Shown: positions 10,161 to 18,478 of the stretch, piece after piece
Layout: each line of letters starts with the position of its first letter
How positions within the stretch are numbered: position 1 is the stretch's first letter
DNA from: an uncultured Bacteroidia bacterium
GTDB taxonomy: Bacteria; Bacteroidota; Bacteroidia; Bacteroidales; UBA932
Assembly: GCA_902797435.1 (NCBI GenBank)
Contig: CADBSV010000005.1
Location: 1-63,047 of the forward strand
Direction of reading: 5' to 3'
DNA: 63,047 nucleotides
Notes under the pieces: generated by a model
The model's input: only the letters and a program-made list of their open reading frames with translations
The model's database searches: none
Told to the model about the DNA's origin: nothing
Made by a program: the position numbers and the translations under genes

Positions 10161-10310
10161 ATGTTGAAAACTTATGTAAATTCACATAATTATACAACAT
10201 GGTTTACAAAATGCATCGTGTGTCCGTGGTTTCCGAAGGCGTTTACAGCGCCTTTCGAACCAACTGTTTTTTGCCGCGAAAAAGTGTTATCTTTGTACTG
10301 TGATACCTGA
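10161..10310 (+). CDS. Possible small protein, 49 residues
   Basis: An ATG at 10161 follows TACTTTTG by seven bases, the same spacing seen at other genes here, and opens 49 codons with a CIVC motif in the middle (TKCIVCPWFPKAF). It overlaps the queA start by 11 nt. Against it, the frame crosses a hairpin with a T6 tract at 10227-10272 and I recognise no homologue. It may be a by-product of a non-coding RNA. Confidence 0.2.
   Translation: MLKTYVNSHNYTTWFTKCIVCPWFPKAFTAPFEPTVFCREKVLSLYCDT
10227..10272 (+). terminator. Orphan intrinsic terminator upstream of queA
   Basis: AAGGCG (10236-10241) pairs with CGCCTT (10249-10254); the stem continues outward with one mismatch and one bulge to GTGG-type pairing with AACCA, followed by TTTTTT (10267-10272). 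No annotated plus-strand gene precedes it, so it would end an unannotated RNA. Confidence 0.5.
10288..10295 (+). promoter_or_regulatory. -7 promoter element of queA
   Basis: TATCTTTG lies four bases before the GTG start. The upstream -33 box is weak (AACTG at 10262-10266, 21 bp away). The transcript should start on or next to the start codon. Confidence 0.6.
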
Positions 10311-11511
10311 TATAAGAATAGAAGACTATTCCTATCCTCTGCCAGACGAAAGGATAGCAAAATATCCTCTGCCCGAGCGCAGTTCCTCAAAGTTGCTCGT
10401 ATATAACGGCGGTTCAGTGCATGAGTCCGTTTTCCGTGAACTTCCATCCGAACTTCCAGAAGGTGCGCTGATGGTATTCAATGATACCAGAGTAGTTCCT
10501 GCCCGGCTTCACTTTGTGAGGGAGTCCGGTGCCCATATCGAGATTTTTTGTCTTGAACCGGTGACTCCGGCTGAATACAATCTTGCTTTTGCTGCCGTTT
10601 CCGAGTGCGTGTGGAGGTGTGTAATCGGTAATTCAAAGCGTTGGAAGGATGATATTCTCCGTTTTGACTGTCCTGAAGGAGAAGCTCTCTCTGCCATGAA
10701 TCTCCGGGCTCAACTTCTCTCCAGGGAAGACCGTACCGGGCTGGTGCGTTTTTTCTGGGAGGGTGGAGAACCGTTCTCAAGGGTGCTCGAACTGTGCGGA
10801 CAGGTGCCAATCCCGCCATATCTGAACCGAGAGACAGAAGAAGTTGACAACGATCGTTACCAGACCGTTTATGCGCATATACGCGGTTCCGTAGCCGCTC
10901 CTACAGCCGGTCTTCATTTTACTGAAGCCGTACTTCAGGAGATTAGAGCCAAGAATATTGATACTGAAACGGTTTGCCTTCATGTCGGAGCCGGAACATT
11001 TCTCCCTGTCAAAGGTAGCCGCGTAGCGGAGCACTCCATGCACAGGGAACCCTTTTCAGTGAGTCTTTCGCTTTTGAAGACTCTGAGGGAGGGCGGGCGC
11101 AAGATAATAGCTGTGGGCACGACATCTGTGCGAACCCTTGAAAGTCTTTATTATGTAGGTGTATCATGCATCGAGAAAGGTGCTCCTGAAGATGTCGGGC
11201 AGTGGGTTCCCTACGAAAGGGAGTATCCATACAGCATCGGGCAGGCCCTTGACGGCATAATATCATATCTCGAGAAAAATGGTCTCGAAGAAATAAAGGT
11301 TGGTACCAGAATAATCATAGTGCCAGGCTTCCGCTTCCGTGTGGTAGATATGCTTGTGACCAACTTCCATCAGCCGGAAAGTACGCTTCTGCTGCTTATA
11401 TCGGCTTTTGTAGGGGGTGACTGGAAGACAATCTACGACTATGCTCTCTCCAACGGTTTCCGTTTTCTCAGCTACGGCGATTCATCACTGCTTTACAGAA
11501 GTCAATCATGA
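10300..11511 (+). CDS. queA: S-adenosylmethionine:tRNA ribosyltransferase-isomerase
   Basis: A 403-residue QueA, which transfers and isomerises the ribose of SAM onto preQ1 at tRNA position 34 to make epoxyqueuosine. Family features include YPLPDERIAKYPLPERSSSKLL near the N-terminus, MVFNDTRVVPARL, VAAPTAGLHFT, HVGAGTFLPVK and the C-terminal VTNFHQPESTLLLLISAF. The length is somewhat above that of E. coli QueA (356). The start is GTG at 10300; no in-frame ATG lies before conserved sequence. With the -7 element only 4 nt upstream the mRNA is probably leaderless. ATGA overlap links it to the acyltransferase gene. Confidence 0.95.
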   Translation: MIPDIRIEDYSYPLPDERIAKYPLPERSSSKLLVYNGGSVHESVFRELPSELPEGALMVFNDTRVVPARLHFVRESGAHIEIFCLEPVTPAEYNLAFAAVSECVWRCVIGNSKRWKDDILRFDCPEGEALSAMNLRAQLLSREDRTGLVRFFWEGGEPFSRVLELCGQVPIPPYLNRETEEVDNDRYQTVYAHIRGSVAAPTAGLHFTEAVLQEIRAKNIDTETVCLHVGAGTFLPVKGSRVAEHSMHREPFSVSLSLLKTLREGGRKIIAVGTTSVRTLESLYYVGVSCIEKGAPEDVGQWVPYEREYPYSIGQALDGIISYLEKNGLEEIKVGTRIIIVPGFRFRVVDMLVTNFHQPESTLLLLISAFVGGDWKTIYDYALSNGFRFLSYGDSSLLYRSQS

Positions 11512-12653
11512 CCTACGACGAAGAATTCGCAAACATCAGTCCCTACAGCGACGAAGAAGCTGTAGCGGCGCTAAAACGGCTCTCGCATCATCCTGCGCTG
11601 CCGTTCATCACCAAGTACCTCTTTCCGCATCAGCCTGCAGGTCTGCTTGCGGAAATGCTCCGGAATATCAAGAGCATCGACGATTTCCAGCAGACCGTAA
11701 TGAGCAAGGTTGTCTCGGCCGTTGTCGAGCAGACGTCCTCCGGCTTTACCTATGACGGCATAGAGAATCTGAAAGGAGACCGGCGCTATCTGGCCGTGAG
11801 CAACCACCGCGACATTATCCTCGATCCGGCCCTTACGCAGTGGACACTGTTCCATGAAGGACTTCCGATGACCGAAATCTGTGTGGGCAGCAATCTACTG
11901 AGCAGCCGCACCTTCGAAGATCTTCTCCGCAGCAACAGGATGATAAAGGTTATCCGCGGCATTTCTGCAAGGGAGCTCTATCTTTCCAGCCAGCTGCTGA
12001 GCCGTTACATCCGTCAGACAATCACTTCCGGGAAGGCATCCGTTTGGATTGCCCAGCGGGAAGGCCGCACCAAGAACGGCCTGGACGTGAGCGAGCAGGG
12101 CATACTCAAGATGTTCGACCTCTCCGGCACCGATGACTTCAAGAACAACTTCAAGGAGCTCAGAATCGTTCCCATGAGCATTTCCTACGAATACGAGCCC
12201 TGCGATGCGCGCAAAGCACGTGAGCTGCTTATAAAACGCGAAACGGGCACTTACGTCAAGAAGTACGACGAGGATATGCACAGCATCCTTACCGGCATAA
12301 GACAGTGGAAGGGGGGCATTCATCTCAGCGTAGGAAAACCCCTCACCGACCTGGAAATAATCCGTGCCAGCTGGTATGAGAAGAACGACCGTTACCAGGC
12401 GATACGCCGCTGCCTGGACCGTCGTATCATAGACGGCTATAAACTCTGGAAAACAAACTACATGGGCTATGACCTCATGACCGGGGGAGACCGCTTTGCG
12501 GAGATGTACACGCCCCAGGATCTTGCGGAATTCAAGGCCTACACGGAGCACAAGCTCGGAAAACTCGAGAAGAAACTCGACCGCGATGCGCTCCGCGACA
12601 TCTTCTGGCATATCTATGGCAATCCGGTGGTAGCAAAAGTAGAGGCCTGGTAA
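11508..12653 (+). CDS. PlsC-like glycerolipid acyltransferase
   Basis: A 381-residue protein with a glycerol-phosphate acyltransferase (PlsC/PlsB-type) core. The block SNHRDIILDP (98-107) stands where NHxxxxD is expected, but the spacing from His100 to Asp106 is five residues rather than four. EGRTKNG further on matches the substrate-phosphate motif. There is no signal peptide and no clear transmembrane helix, so it is probably a peripheral membrane enzyme. It may acylate lysophosphatidate or a related acceptor in phospholipid or lipid-A-like synthesis. It is translationally coupled to queA and ends in a perfect hairpin. Confidence 0.78.
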   Translation: MTYDEEFANISPYSDEEAVAALKRLSHHPALPFITKYLFPHQPAGLLAEMLRNIKSIDDFQQTVMSKVVSAVVEQTSSGFTYDGIENLKGDRRYLAVSNHRDIILDPALTQWTLFHEGLPMTEICVGSNLLSSRTFEDLLRSNRMIKVIRGISARELYLSSQLLSRYIRQTITSGKASVWIAQREGRTKNGLDVSEQGILKMFDLSGTDDFKNNFKELRIVPMSISYEYEPCDARKARELLIKRETGTYVKKYDEDMHSILTGIRQWKGGIHLSVGKPLTDLEIIRASWYEKNDRYQAIRRCLDRRIIDGYKLWKTNYMGYDLMTGGDRFAEMYTPQDLAEFKAYTEHKLGKLEKKLDRDALRDIFWHIYGNPVVAKVEAW

Positions 12654-12666
12654 AAAACCAGGCCTC
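12642..12666. terminator. Hairpin between convergent genes
   Basis: A perfect 10-bp inverted repeat, GAGGCCTGGT (12642-12651) and ACCAGGCCTC (12657-12666), closes a loop of five A. The acyltransferase stop codon begins at the stem's end. It lacks a downstream T tract on either strand, so it may be a weak bidirectional terminator or an mRNA 3'-end stabiliser. Confidence 0.55.
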
Positions 12667-12692
12667 CGCTGCTCGATATTAAGAGATTGCTT

Positions 12693-14102
12693 CTATTCGG
12701 AATCCTCCTGGGAAGACTTCTTTTTAGAAGCCTTCTTTTCTTTTGCAGCCTTTTTGGATGCTGTCTTGGCCGGACTCTTGCCGAAGGCGATTGCCAAACC
12801 GGCATTAAGAGTTGTGCTGACCGGATCGATAGGAATATACTGCGGTGTGACCCTCATGAAGAAGGAGTCGATGCCTGCATATATATTGATGCCCAGCAGG
12901 CGAATGCTGGCGGCGACGCCAACCTCCTGTCCCTGATCGCCGAACGAATATGAGCCGGCAATGTTCAACTGGCGGAACGGGGTGAATGCACCGCCCAGGC
13001 GGATATCCCTGCTCAGGTAGCCGTCATATTTGTTGATTGTTGCTGCTGCACCGAGCGTGACGAGACTGATGGGTTTGTACTTCGCCGAAAGATTGAAACT
13101 CATCGGAAGCATTTTGAGAGCGCTTGCCTCTTCCGCATCCTTGGGAGCGAACTTGATCATGTCCTGGAACTTCTCTCCAAGGTTGTCGGTGTCGTTCACG
13201 TCGATTATGACCGGGGTGCCGGAAGTCTGACCATATACGTTGGTGGTCCATTTCATGGCTCCGAGATTGCGGACTGCGGCACCGAGTACGAGTTTGTCCC
13301 TGAGCAGATAGTAGCTCACTCCGAGGTCCAGGGCAGCTCCGTATCCGGCTGGTTTGAGAGACTGGGTATTGATTCCGATATTGCTGAAATCGTAGTATCC
13401 GTCCTTTTGTCCGATGGTAATGGGAGCGGCGGCAGCCTCCATCGTGCCCTGGCTGCGTACGGCCATCTGCTCGCTGTTTGAGACTATGGTCATATCGACG
13501 TTTGCGGAAGCCTTGGCAACGCCGACGAGACCCTTGATGCGCCAGCCTATAGCCAGGTTGTTTTTCCTGCTGGAACGGCCGAGAGCAAGTTCCAGATAGT
13601 TGGAGGTGCTCAGGGCAAGGTCCTTAACGTCGTAGGTGCCGCTTTCGCTTCCGTTCTTGAATGCTTCGAAGAAAGACCTCGGGAGCTGAAAATTGTTATC
13701 GCTCACCAGATTGATTTCGAAGGTGTTGAAATGACCCTTGCTGCCGGTGAAACCAAACGAAAGCACGTTTTCATTTACTTGAGCGTGCATTCTGTTGATC
13801 TCCTCCATCTTGCCGGGGAACTGTGAGGAGGGCACATTCTTGTTGAGACCGGTGACTATTGTGCCGTCGGATTGCGGGAACAGGAATGTGGATACTCCGA
13901 AGTTGGATTCGACGGCGGCTCCTACGTTGGAAGCGCCTATGCCGAAAAATCCGCTTGTCTGATAAGGAGTTACAGACGGATTGATACGGTATCCGTAGAG
14001 ATAGTTATCCAGGAAGTTTGCAGTCTTGAGTTCTTGAGCTGCCATAGGGGAAGCCACGAGGATAGCAGCTGCGAAAATTGCAAGTGTTGAATACTTTTTC
14101 AT
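12693..14102 (-). CDS. DUF5723 family outer-membrane protein
   Basis: A 469-residue exported protein of the DUF5723 type, related in layout to PorV/PorP-like beta-barrels of Bacteroidota. A signal peptide ends at SPMAAQ (about 22). The body has repeated amphipathic strands with aromatic ends, a motif LYGYRINPSVTPYQTSGFFG near the start, and a conserved-looking C-terminal strand LNAGLAIAFG. It then ends with a very basic tail (about 445-469: KTASKKAAKEKKASKKKSS) that would project from the barrel. It lies 9 bases downstream of a large lipoprotein gene and is presumably its partner. The specific function is unknown. Confidence 0.75.
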   Translation of the reverse strand: MKKYSTLAIFAAAILVASPMAAQELKTANFLDNYLYGYRINPSVTPYQTSGFFGIGASNVGAAVESNFGVSTFLFPQSDGTIVTGLNKNVPSSQFPGKMEEINRMHAQVNENVLSFGFTGSKGHFNTFEINLVSDNNFQLPRSFFEAFKNGSESGTYDVKDLALSTSNYLELALGRSSRKNNLAIGWRIKGLVGVAKASANVDMTIVSNSEQMAVRSQGTMEAAAAPITIGQKDGYYDFSNIGINTQSLKPAGYGAALDLGVSYYLLRDKLVLGAAVRNLGAMKWTTNVYGQTSGTPVIIDVNDTDNLGEKFQDMIKFAPKDAEEASALKMLPMSFNLSAKYKPISLVTLGAAATINKYDGYLSRDIRLGGAFTPFRQLNIAGSYSFGDQGQEVGVAASIRLLGINIYAGIDSFFMRVTPQYIPIDPVSTTLNAGLAIAFGKSPAKTASKKAAKEKKASKKKSSQEDSE

Positions 14103-14111
14103 GGCTCTGTA

Positions 14112-15914
14112 CTATTTGTCGTTGTCCTTGTTGTTCCCTAAATCGACAGTGATGCCGCTGTCGGCAATGAGGGATATCTTGCCGATGGATACTGATACGC
14201 CCATGTCCTTGTTGAAAGTGACGCCCGGCTTCGTTTTGGCAGCAGCGGTAAGGGATACGTCAAAGGATTTGAGCGTCTTTATCTTTTCGAGGGGGAGTGA
14301 TACTTCCACAGGCTCAGTCGCTTCTGCAGGGCTGGCAATGGTGCCTGCTGCTATGCTCTTGGTTATCGGATCAAAGGGAGCGTTGCCATTTGCATCCGAA
14401 GGACTCAGCACTATGTCAACATCGAGGGGAAGCGAGTTCTTGACTTTGAGGTCGAACTTGATGGTGGCCTTGTCGATTTCTACGCTGATATCATCTCCCA
14501 GATTGACATCGACATCCATTGACTGATTGAACGAAAGCTTCGCTTTTTCACCGAGGGCGAGGGGAGAGGCGAGAGAGAATTCGACTGATGCAGAATAACT
14601 TGAGTTGTTCTGAATGGTAACAGGACCTTCCGCAAGACCAAGGTCGAGGTCGGTGATCTTGATCAGTTCGGGAATCGGCATGAACATGTCGCTGAGTTCG
14701 GGTATCTGCACATTCTGGTAGTAACCGGATACCTGCTGCTCGGATATGCATATGCTCTTCTTGCCCTCCGGGATGGAGAGCCTGAAAGCATAAGGAGCGC
14801 GTGTTGCAACGTAGTTTTTGTCAACGGGAGCAATCTTCGCACCCATGGTGAAAGCGGCAGGGAAATTATGCTCGACATCGAGCAGAAGCCACAGATCATG
14901 GAAATCGAGCTTTGTCTCTTCAGAAGTGAGAATCTCCGGGAGTCCTTCGAGCTGGAAAGAGGGGATTTCGCCGAAATCCGGATCGATATCGACCTCCACG
15001 GTGGCGGAAGTGATGCCCAGATTGACAGTTGACAGATTTACGTCAAAACCTGCCTTGTAGTCAAGGGCCTGGGCTCCGTTGTATCCGGAAAGATCCAGAA
15101 CAAGTTCGCCCTGGATATCCAACTGCCCGGTGAGGGTAAAGTTACCTGAAGATGTAACGCCTTGCTCTTCAGGGACTTCAATGCCTACGAGCGGAATGCT
15201 GACCTCGAGCCCGTTTTTGAGGTTGATATTTTTGGTGCAGGAGAGGACATTGTTCTCCAGTTTCATCCCTTCATAAGAGAAGGAACCGAATTTGAGCCAG
15301 GAGGGGAATGTTATCCTGGTGGCCTGCGAAGGAGTGGAACTGCCTTTAAGATAAAGACTTACCTCATTCGGAAGAGTGTGAACCTTGTCTTCAAGCGTGA
15401 AGACGAGCTTCGCATTGCCGGTAACGACGGCTGAGGATATCTTTGCGACTTCGGCCGGGAATCCGGAACTCGACAGGTCTATATCGTAGTTGTCGCTGAA
15501 AGGCAGGTTCTGGACGGGGGTGAGTCCGGCTGTATTTAGTACATCGGAATAATCCAGGCCGTATTCGTTCTTTGGAACAGAGATGTCCATGAGATGGAAA
15601 TTGGTGTTCTTGGAGAATGAAGGAAGGGCCATGTTTATGGTGCCGGAATTGAAATCCTTCTTGGCCAGCTGCAGGAGAATGCTGTAGTCTCCGCCTGCAT
15701 CGACCTTGATAAGACCTCCATCATCCGGTTTGATAAGGTCGCCGATGGTGATTGTGGTGTCCAGGTTGACATCGACGGCGGCTGTGAAACCAGGGAGGAT
15801 TGTCATTTCAGTGTTGACTCCTTTTTCAATGAAGTCGTAACTTTCATCGACAGTGAGCGGGTTGCATGCAAATGCCAATGGCAAAAGCAGCAACAGAAAT
15901 TCTAATCTTTTCAT
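14112..15914 (-). CDS. Large beta-rich lipoprotein, function unknown
   Basis: A 600-residue protein with a lipoprotein-type signal peptide, MKRLEFLLLLLPLAFAC, whose Cys17 would be lipidated. The rest is rich in Ser, Thr, Asn, Asp and alternating hydrophobics with no helix-forming stretches, consistent with a string of beta-sandwich domains; DxDxG-like and VDVNLDTTI-like segments recur. I recognise no catalytic motif. It is transcribed with the DUF5723 barrel gene downstream (9-bp gap), which suggests a surface lipoprotein/outer-membrane pair. A -7 element, TAACTTTG, lies at 16015-16022 on the minus strand, leaving a leader of about 95 nt with a 7-bp hairpin at 15951-15971. Confidence 0.7.
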   Translation of the reverse strand: MKRLEFLLLLLPLAFACNPLTVDESYDFIEKGVNTEMTILPGFTAAVDVNLDTTITIGDLIKPDDGGLIKVDAGGDYSILLQLAKKDFNSGTINMALPSFSKNTNFHLMDISVPKNEYGLDYSDVLNTAGLTPVQNLPFSDNYDIDLSSSGFPAEVAKISSAVVTGNAKLVFTLEDKVHTLPNEVSLYLKGSSTPSQATRITFPSWLKFGSFSYEGMKLENNVLSCTKNINLKNGLEVSIPLVGIEVPEEQGVTSSGNFTLTGQLDIQGELVLDLSGYNGAQALDYKAGFDVNLSTVNLGITSATVEVDIDPDFGEIPSFQLEGLPEILTSEETKLDFHDLWLLLDVEHNFPAAFTMGAKIAPVDKNYVATRAPYAFRLSIPEGKKSICISEQQVSGYYQNVQIPELSDMFMPIPELIKITDLDLGLAEGPVTIQNNSSYSASVEFSLASPLALGEKAKLSFNQSMDVDVNLGDDISVEIDKATIKFDLKVKNSLPLDVDIVLSPSDANGNAPFDPITKSIAAGTIASPAEATEPVEVSLPLEKIKTLKSFDVSLTAAAKTKPGVTFNKDMGVSVSIGKISLIADSGITVDLGNNKDNDK

Positions 15915-16014
15915 ATTGTTGTAAGATATTTATTGGCAATCATTCACAAAAATAAGAAAAAAAATCTTATTGCAAAGACAATAGGTGCCATTCGGGTAAA
16001 TATGATTATACCTG

Positions 16015-16022
16015 CAAAGTTA
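16015..16022 (-). promoter_or_regulatory. -7 element of the lipoprotein/DUF5723 pair
   Basis: TAACTTTG on the minus strand. No good TTTG box is found 19-21 bp upstream, so this rests on the -7 element and its position. Confidence 0.4.
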
Positions 16023-16082
16023 CACAATTTATATTATGTTAACTTATGTATATGAAAGCGTCCCCCGTTACATCAAAATTAG

Positions 16083-16090
16083 TATATTTG
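16083..16090 (+). promoter_or_regulatory. -7 element of rlmD
   Basis: TATATTTG on the plus strand, nine bases before the ATG at 16100. No clear -33 box. It helps choose 16100 over the upstream in-frame ATG at 16046, which lies before the promoter. Confidence 0.55.
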
Positions 16091-16099
16091 TGCCGCAAA

Positions 16100-17539
16100 A
16101 TGAGAAACAGGAAAATAGATCTGGTTTTGAGCGACGTCACCATCGAAGACGTTGCTGCCGAGGGCAAGGCAATCGCACATGTCACGCTGCCCGGCGAAGA
16201 TTCCGCAAACAGCCGCGGAGTCGTGGTTTTCGTTCCTTTCGCCGTTCCTGGCGACGTGGTCGATATAAAGGTGACAAAAAAGCGTTCCAATTACATGGAA
16301 GGCTTTATTTTGGATATAAAAAAGCCCTCTGAATATCGTCAAGAGCCGTTTTGCGAGCATTTCGGGGTCTGCGGCGGCTGTAAATGGCAGCCTCTCCCCT
16401 ACGAAATGCAGCTGAAAGCCAAACAGCAGCAGGTTTATGATCAACTGGTGCGCATCGGGCATCTTCAAGTGCCTGAAATAAAGCCTATTATCCCTTCTGA
16501 AAAGACGGTTTTCTATAGGAATAAACTGGAGTTCACCGCATCCGACCGCCGCTGGCTTTCAGATGTAAGCGAGGCGGAAAGCCTCTCCCCTGCCGCCCTC
16601 TGCGGCCTGGGATTCCATGTAGGAAAGTATTTCGACAAGGTACTCGACCTGCATAAATGCTGGCTGCAGCCGGACCCTTCTAATGAAATAAGGCTCTTTA
16701 TCCGCAATTATGCCCTCAATCATGGCATTCCGTTCTATAACCTGCGCAGCAACAGCGGAGTTTTCAGGAGCGTTTTTGTGCGTACGGCCTCGTCCGGAGT
16801 TATGGTGATTGTGTGTTTTGCCGAAGATTTCCCCGAAAGGAAGAAGTTCCTCGAGACCGTATCGGAACGCTTTCCGGAAATCACATCTCTCTATTACATA
16901 ATTAATTCCAAGGTCAACGACTCCATTTCAGACCAGACTCCCCTCCTGTTCTGCGGTGATGAGGCCATATATGAAGAGATGGAGGGACTGAGGTTCAAAG
17001 TTGGGCCGAAATCATTCTTTCAGACAAACAGTGCCCAGGCCTATAACCTTTACAAAGTGGCGAGGGATTTCGCCGGTCTTACGGGCGGAGAGACTGTTTA
17101 CGACCTCTATACCGGTACGGGGACTATAGCCCAGTTCGTTTCCCGTCAGGCGGCCAAGGTTATAGGCATTGAGTATGTTCCAGAGGCAATCGAAGACGCC
17201 ATTGTAAATGCAAAGGCCAATGGCATAACTAATTGCGAATTTTTTGCGGGCGATATGAAAGACGTCCTGAACGCCGGTTTCATAAGCGTACACGGCCGTC
17301 CCGACGTAATTATCCTCGATCCGCCCCGTGCCGGAATCCATCCTGACGTTGCAAAGGTGATTCTTGAAGCCGCCCCCGAAAAAATAGTCTATGTGAGCTG
17401 CAATCCTGCATCTCAGGCACGGGATTTGTCGGTCCTTTGCGAAAAATATGACATTGCCGCCGTGCAGCCTGTGGACATGTTCCCGCACACCCAACACGTT
17501 GAAAATGTCTGTAAACTCATTCGCAAACAATGCTTATAA
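16100..17539 (+). CDS. rlmD: 23S rRNA (uracil-C5)-methyltransferase, RlmD/RumA type
   Basis: A 479-residue SAM-dependent RNA m5U methyltransferase. It has an N-terminal TRAM-like domain (about 1-65), then an iron-sulfur cluster cysteine set beginning CEHFGVCGGCKWQPL, and a C-terminal Rossmann domain with VYDLYTGTGTIAQF (SAM binding), LDPPRAGIHPDV and the catalytic VYVSCNPASQARDL. TRAM plus Fe-S indicates RlmD/RumA rather than TrmA, although the exact rRNA position in this organism cannot be read from sequence. The promoter supports the start at 16100. It overlaps the antiporter gene by 10 nt. Confidence 0.92.
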   Translation: MRNRKIDLVLSDVTIEDVAAEGKAIAHVTLPGEDSANSRGVVVFVPFAVPGDVVDIKVTKKRSNYMEGFILDIKKPSEYRQEPFCEHFGVCGGCKWQPLPYEMQLKAKQQQVYDQLVRIGHLQVPEIKPIIPSEKTVFYRNKLEFTASDRRWLSDVSEAESLSPAALCGLGFHVGKYFDKVLDLHKCWLQPDPSNEIRLFIRNYALNHGIPFYNLRSNSGVFRSVFVRTASSGVMVIVCFAEDFPERKKFLETVSERFPEITSLYYIINSKVNDSISDQTPLLFCGDEAIYEEMEGLRFKVGPKSFFQTNSAQAYNLYKVARDFAGLTGGETVYDLYTGTGTIAQFVSRQAAKVIGIEYVPEAIEDAIVNAKANGITNCEFFAGDMKDVLNAGFISVHGRPDVIILDPPRAGIHPDVAKVILEAAPEKIVYVSCNPASQARDLSVLCEKYDIAAVQPVDMFPHTQHVENVCKLIRKQCL

Positions 17540-18474
17540 AACTGCTGCTGTTGATTCTCGGCCTTGCCCTTGTGGTGGCCGGAGCCAATATACTTGTGGA
17601 AGGCGCTTCTGCGTTTGCAAGGCGTTTCGGAGTAAGTGAATTCGTCATAGGGCTTACCATAGTGGGATTCGGCACTTCCCTGCCGGAACTCGTTGTCAGC
17701 GTGACGGGCGCCCTGCAGGGCAACTCTGCCATTGCAATCGGCAACGTGGTGGGCAGCAATCTGTTCAATGTCCTTTTCATCCTTGCCGTTTCGGCTCTTG
17801 TGAGTCCGATAGTTATAACGCGTTCCAACCATTACCGCGACATCCCGATCACTCTCGCCGCGACCGTGCTGGTGGTAGCCCTCGGCATGGCCGGAAACGG
17901 TCTTTCCAGGATCGAAGGCGCAGTGATGCTCGCCCTTTTTGCGTGTTATATCCTTTATTGCTTCCGTTCCGACAAACCGGAGGAAACCCCGGAGGATGCT
18001 GGAGCGGCATCTACCCAGATGTCTGCTTTCCTTGCAGTTACAATGATACTTGGCGGCCTTTCCGGGCTCATATTCGGAGGCAGATTGTTCGTAAATTCAG
18101 CGGAAGATGTCGCGCTCATGCTCGGAGTGAGCGATAAGTTCATAGCGATTACCGTCCTGGCGATGGGAACTTCGCTGCCGGAATTCGTGACGAGCATTGT
18201 GGCTCTCTCCAAACAAAAAAGCCAGATGGCCCTGGGCAATATCCTGGGCAGCAACGTATTCAACCTGCTGCTCATCCTCGGTACATCGGCACTCATCAGT
18301 CCCATGAGCTTTGCTTCAATGTCGGTGATAGACATGTCGGCACTTGTCCTGAGTGCGCTGATGGTGTTCTTAAGCATATATATAGGGAAAAAGAATCTGA
18401 TTGACCGTCTGGACGGCTCAATGATGCTGCTTGCATTTGCCGCCTACATGGTATGGCTGTTCATAAAACTTTAG
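17530..18474 (+). CDS. Calcium/sodium antiporter (YrbG family)
   Basis: A 314-residue inner-membrane CaCA-superfamily exchanger. It has two inverted halves of five helices, each with an alpha repeat carrying the ion-binding acidic residue: GFGTSLPELVVSVTGALQGN in the first half and AMGTSLPEFVTSIVALSKQK in the second. GNVVGSNLFN and GNILGSNVFN follow each repeat. The length is typical of YrbG-type proteins. It probably exports Ca2+ in exchange for Na+ or H+. It begins inside the 3' end of rlmD, so translation is probably coupled. Confidence 0.92.
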   Translation: MLIKLLLLILGLALVVAGANILVEGASAFARRFGVSEFVIGLTIVGFGTSLPELVVSVTGALQGNSAIAIGNVVGSNLFNVLFILAVSALVSPIVITRSNHYRDIPITLAATVLVVALGMAGNGLSRIEGAVMLALFACYILYCFRSDKPEETPEDAGAASTQMSAFLAVTMILGGLSGLIFGGRLFVNSAEDVALMLGVSDKFIAITVLAMGTSLPEFVTSIVALSKQKSQMALGNILGSNVFNLLLILGTSALISPMSFASMSVIDMSALVLSALMVFLSIYIGKKNLIDRLDGSMMLLAFAAYMVWLFIKL

Positions 18475-18478
18475 ACCA

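Larger units (their letters stand above)
9879..10299. other. AT-rich intergenic region between the XRE gene and queA
   Basis: About 420 bp, mostly A/T. It holds a second TACATTTG on the plus strand (9889-9896), a TACTTTTG (10146-10153), a direct repeat TGTAAATTCA (10152-10161 and 10175-10184), a hairpin with a T6 tract (10227-10272) and the queA -7 element. No gene of normal size is present; the only open frame worth noting is 49 codons from 10161. Confidence 0.6.
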
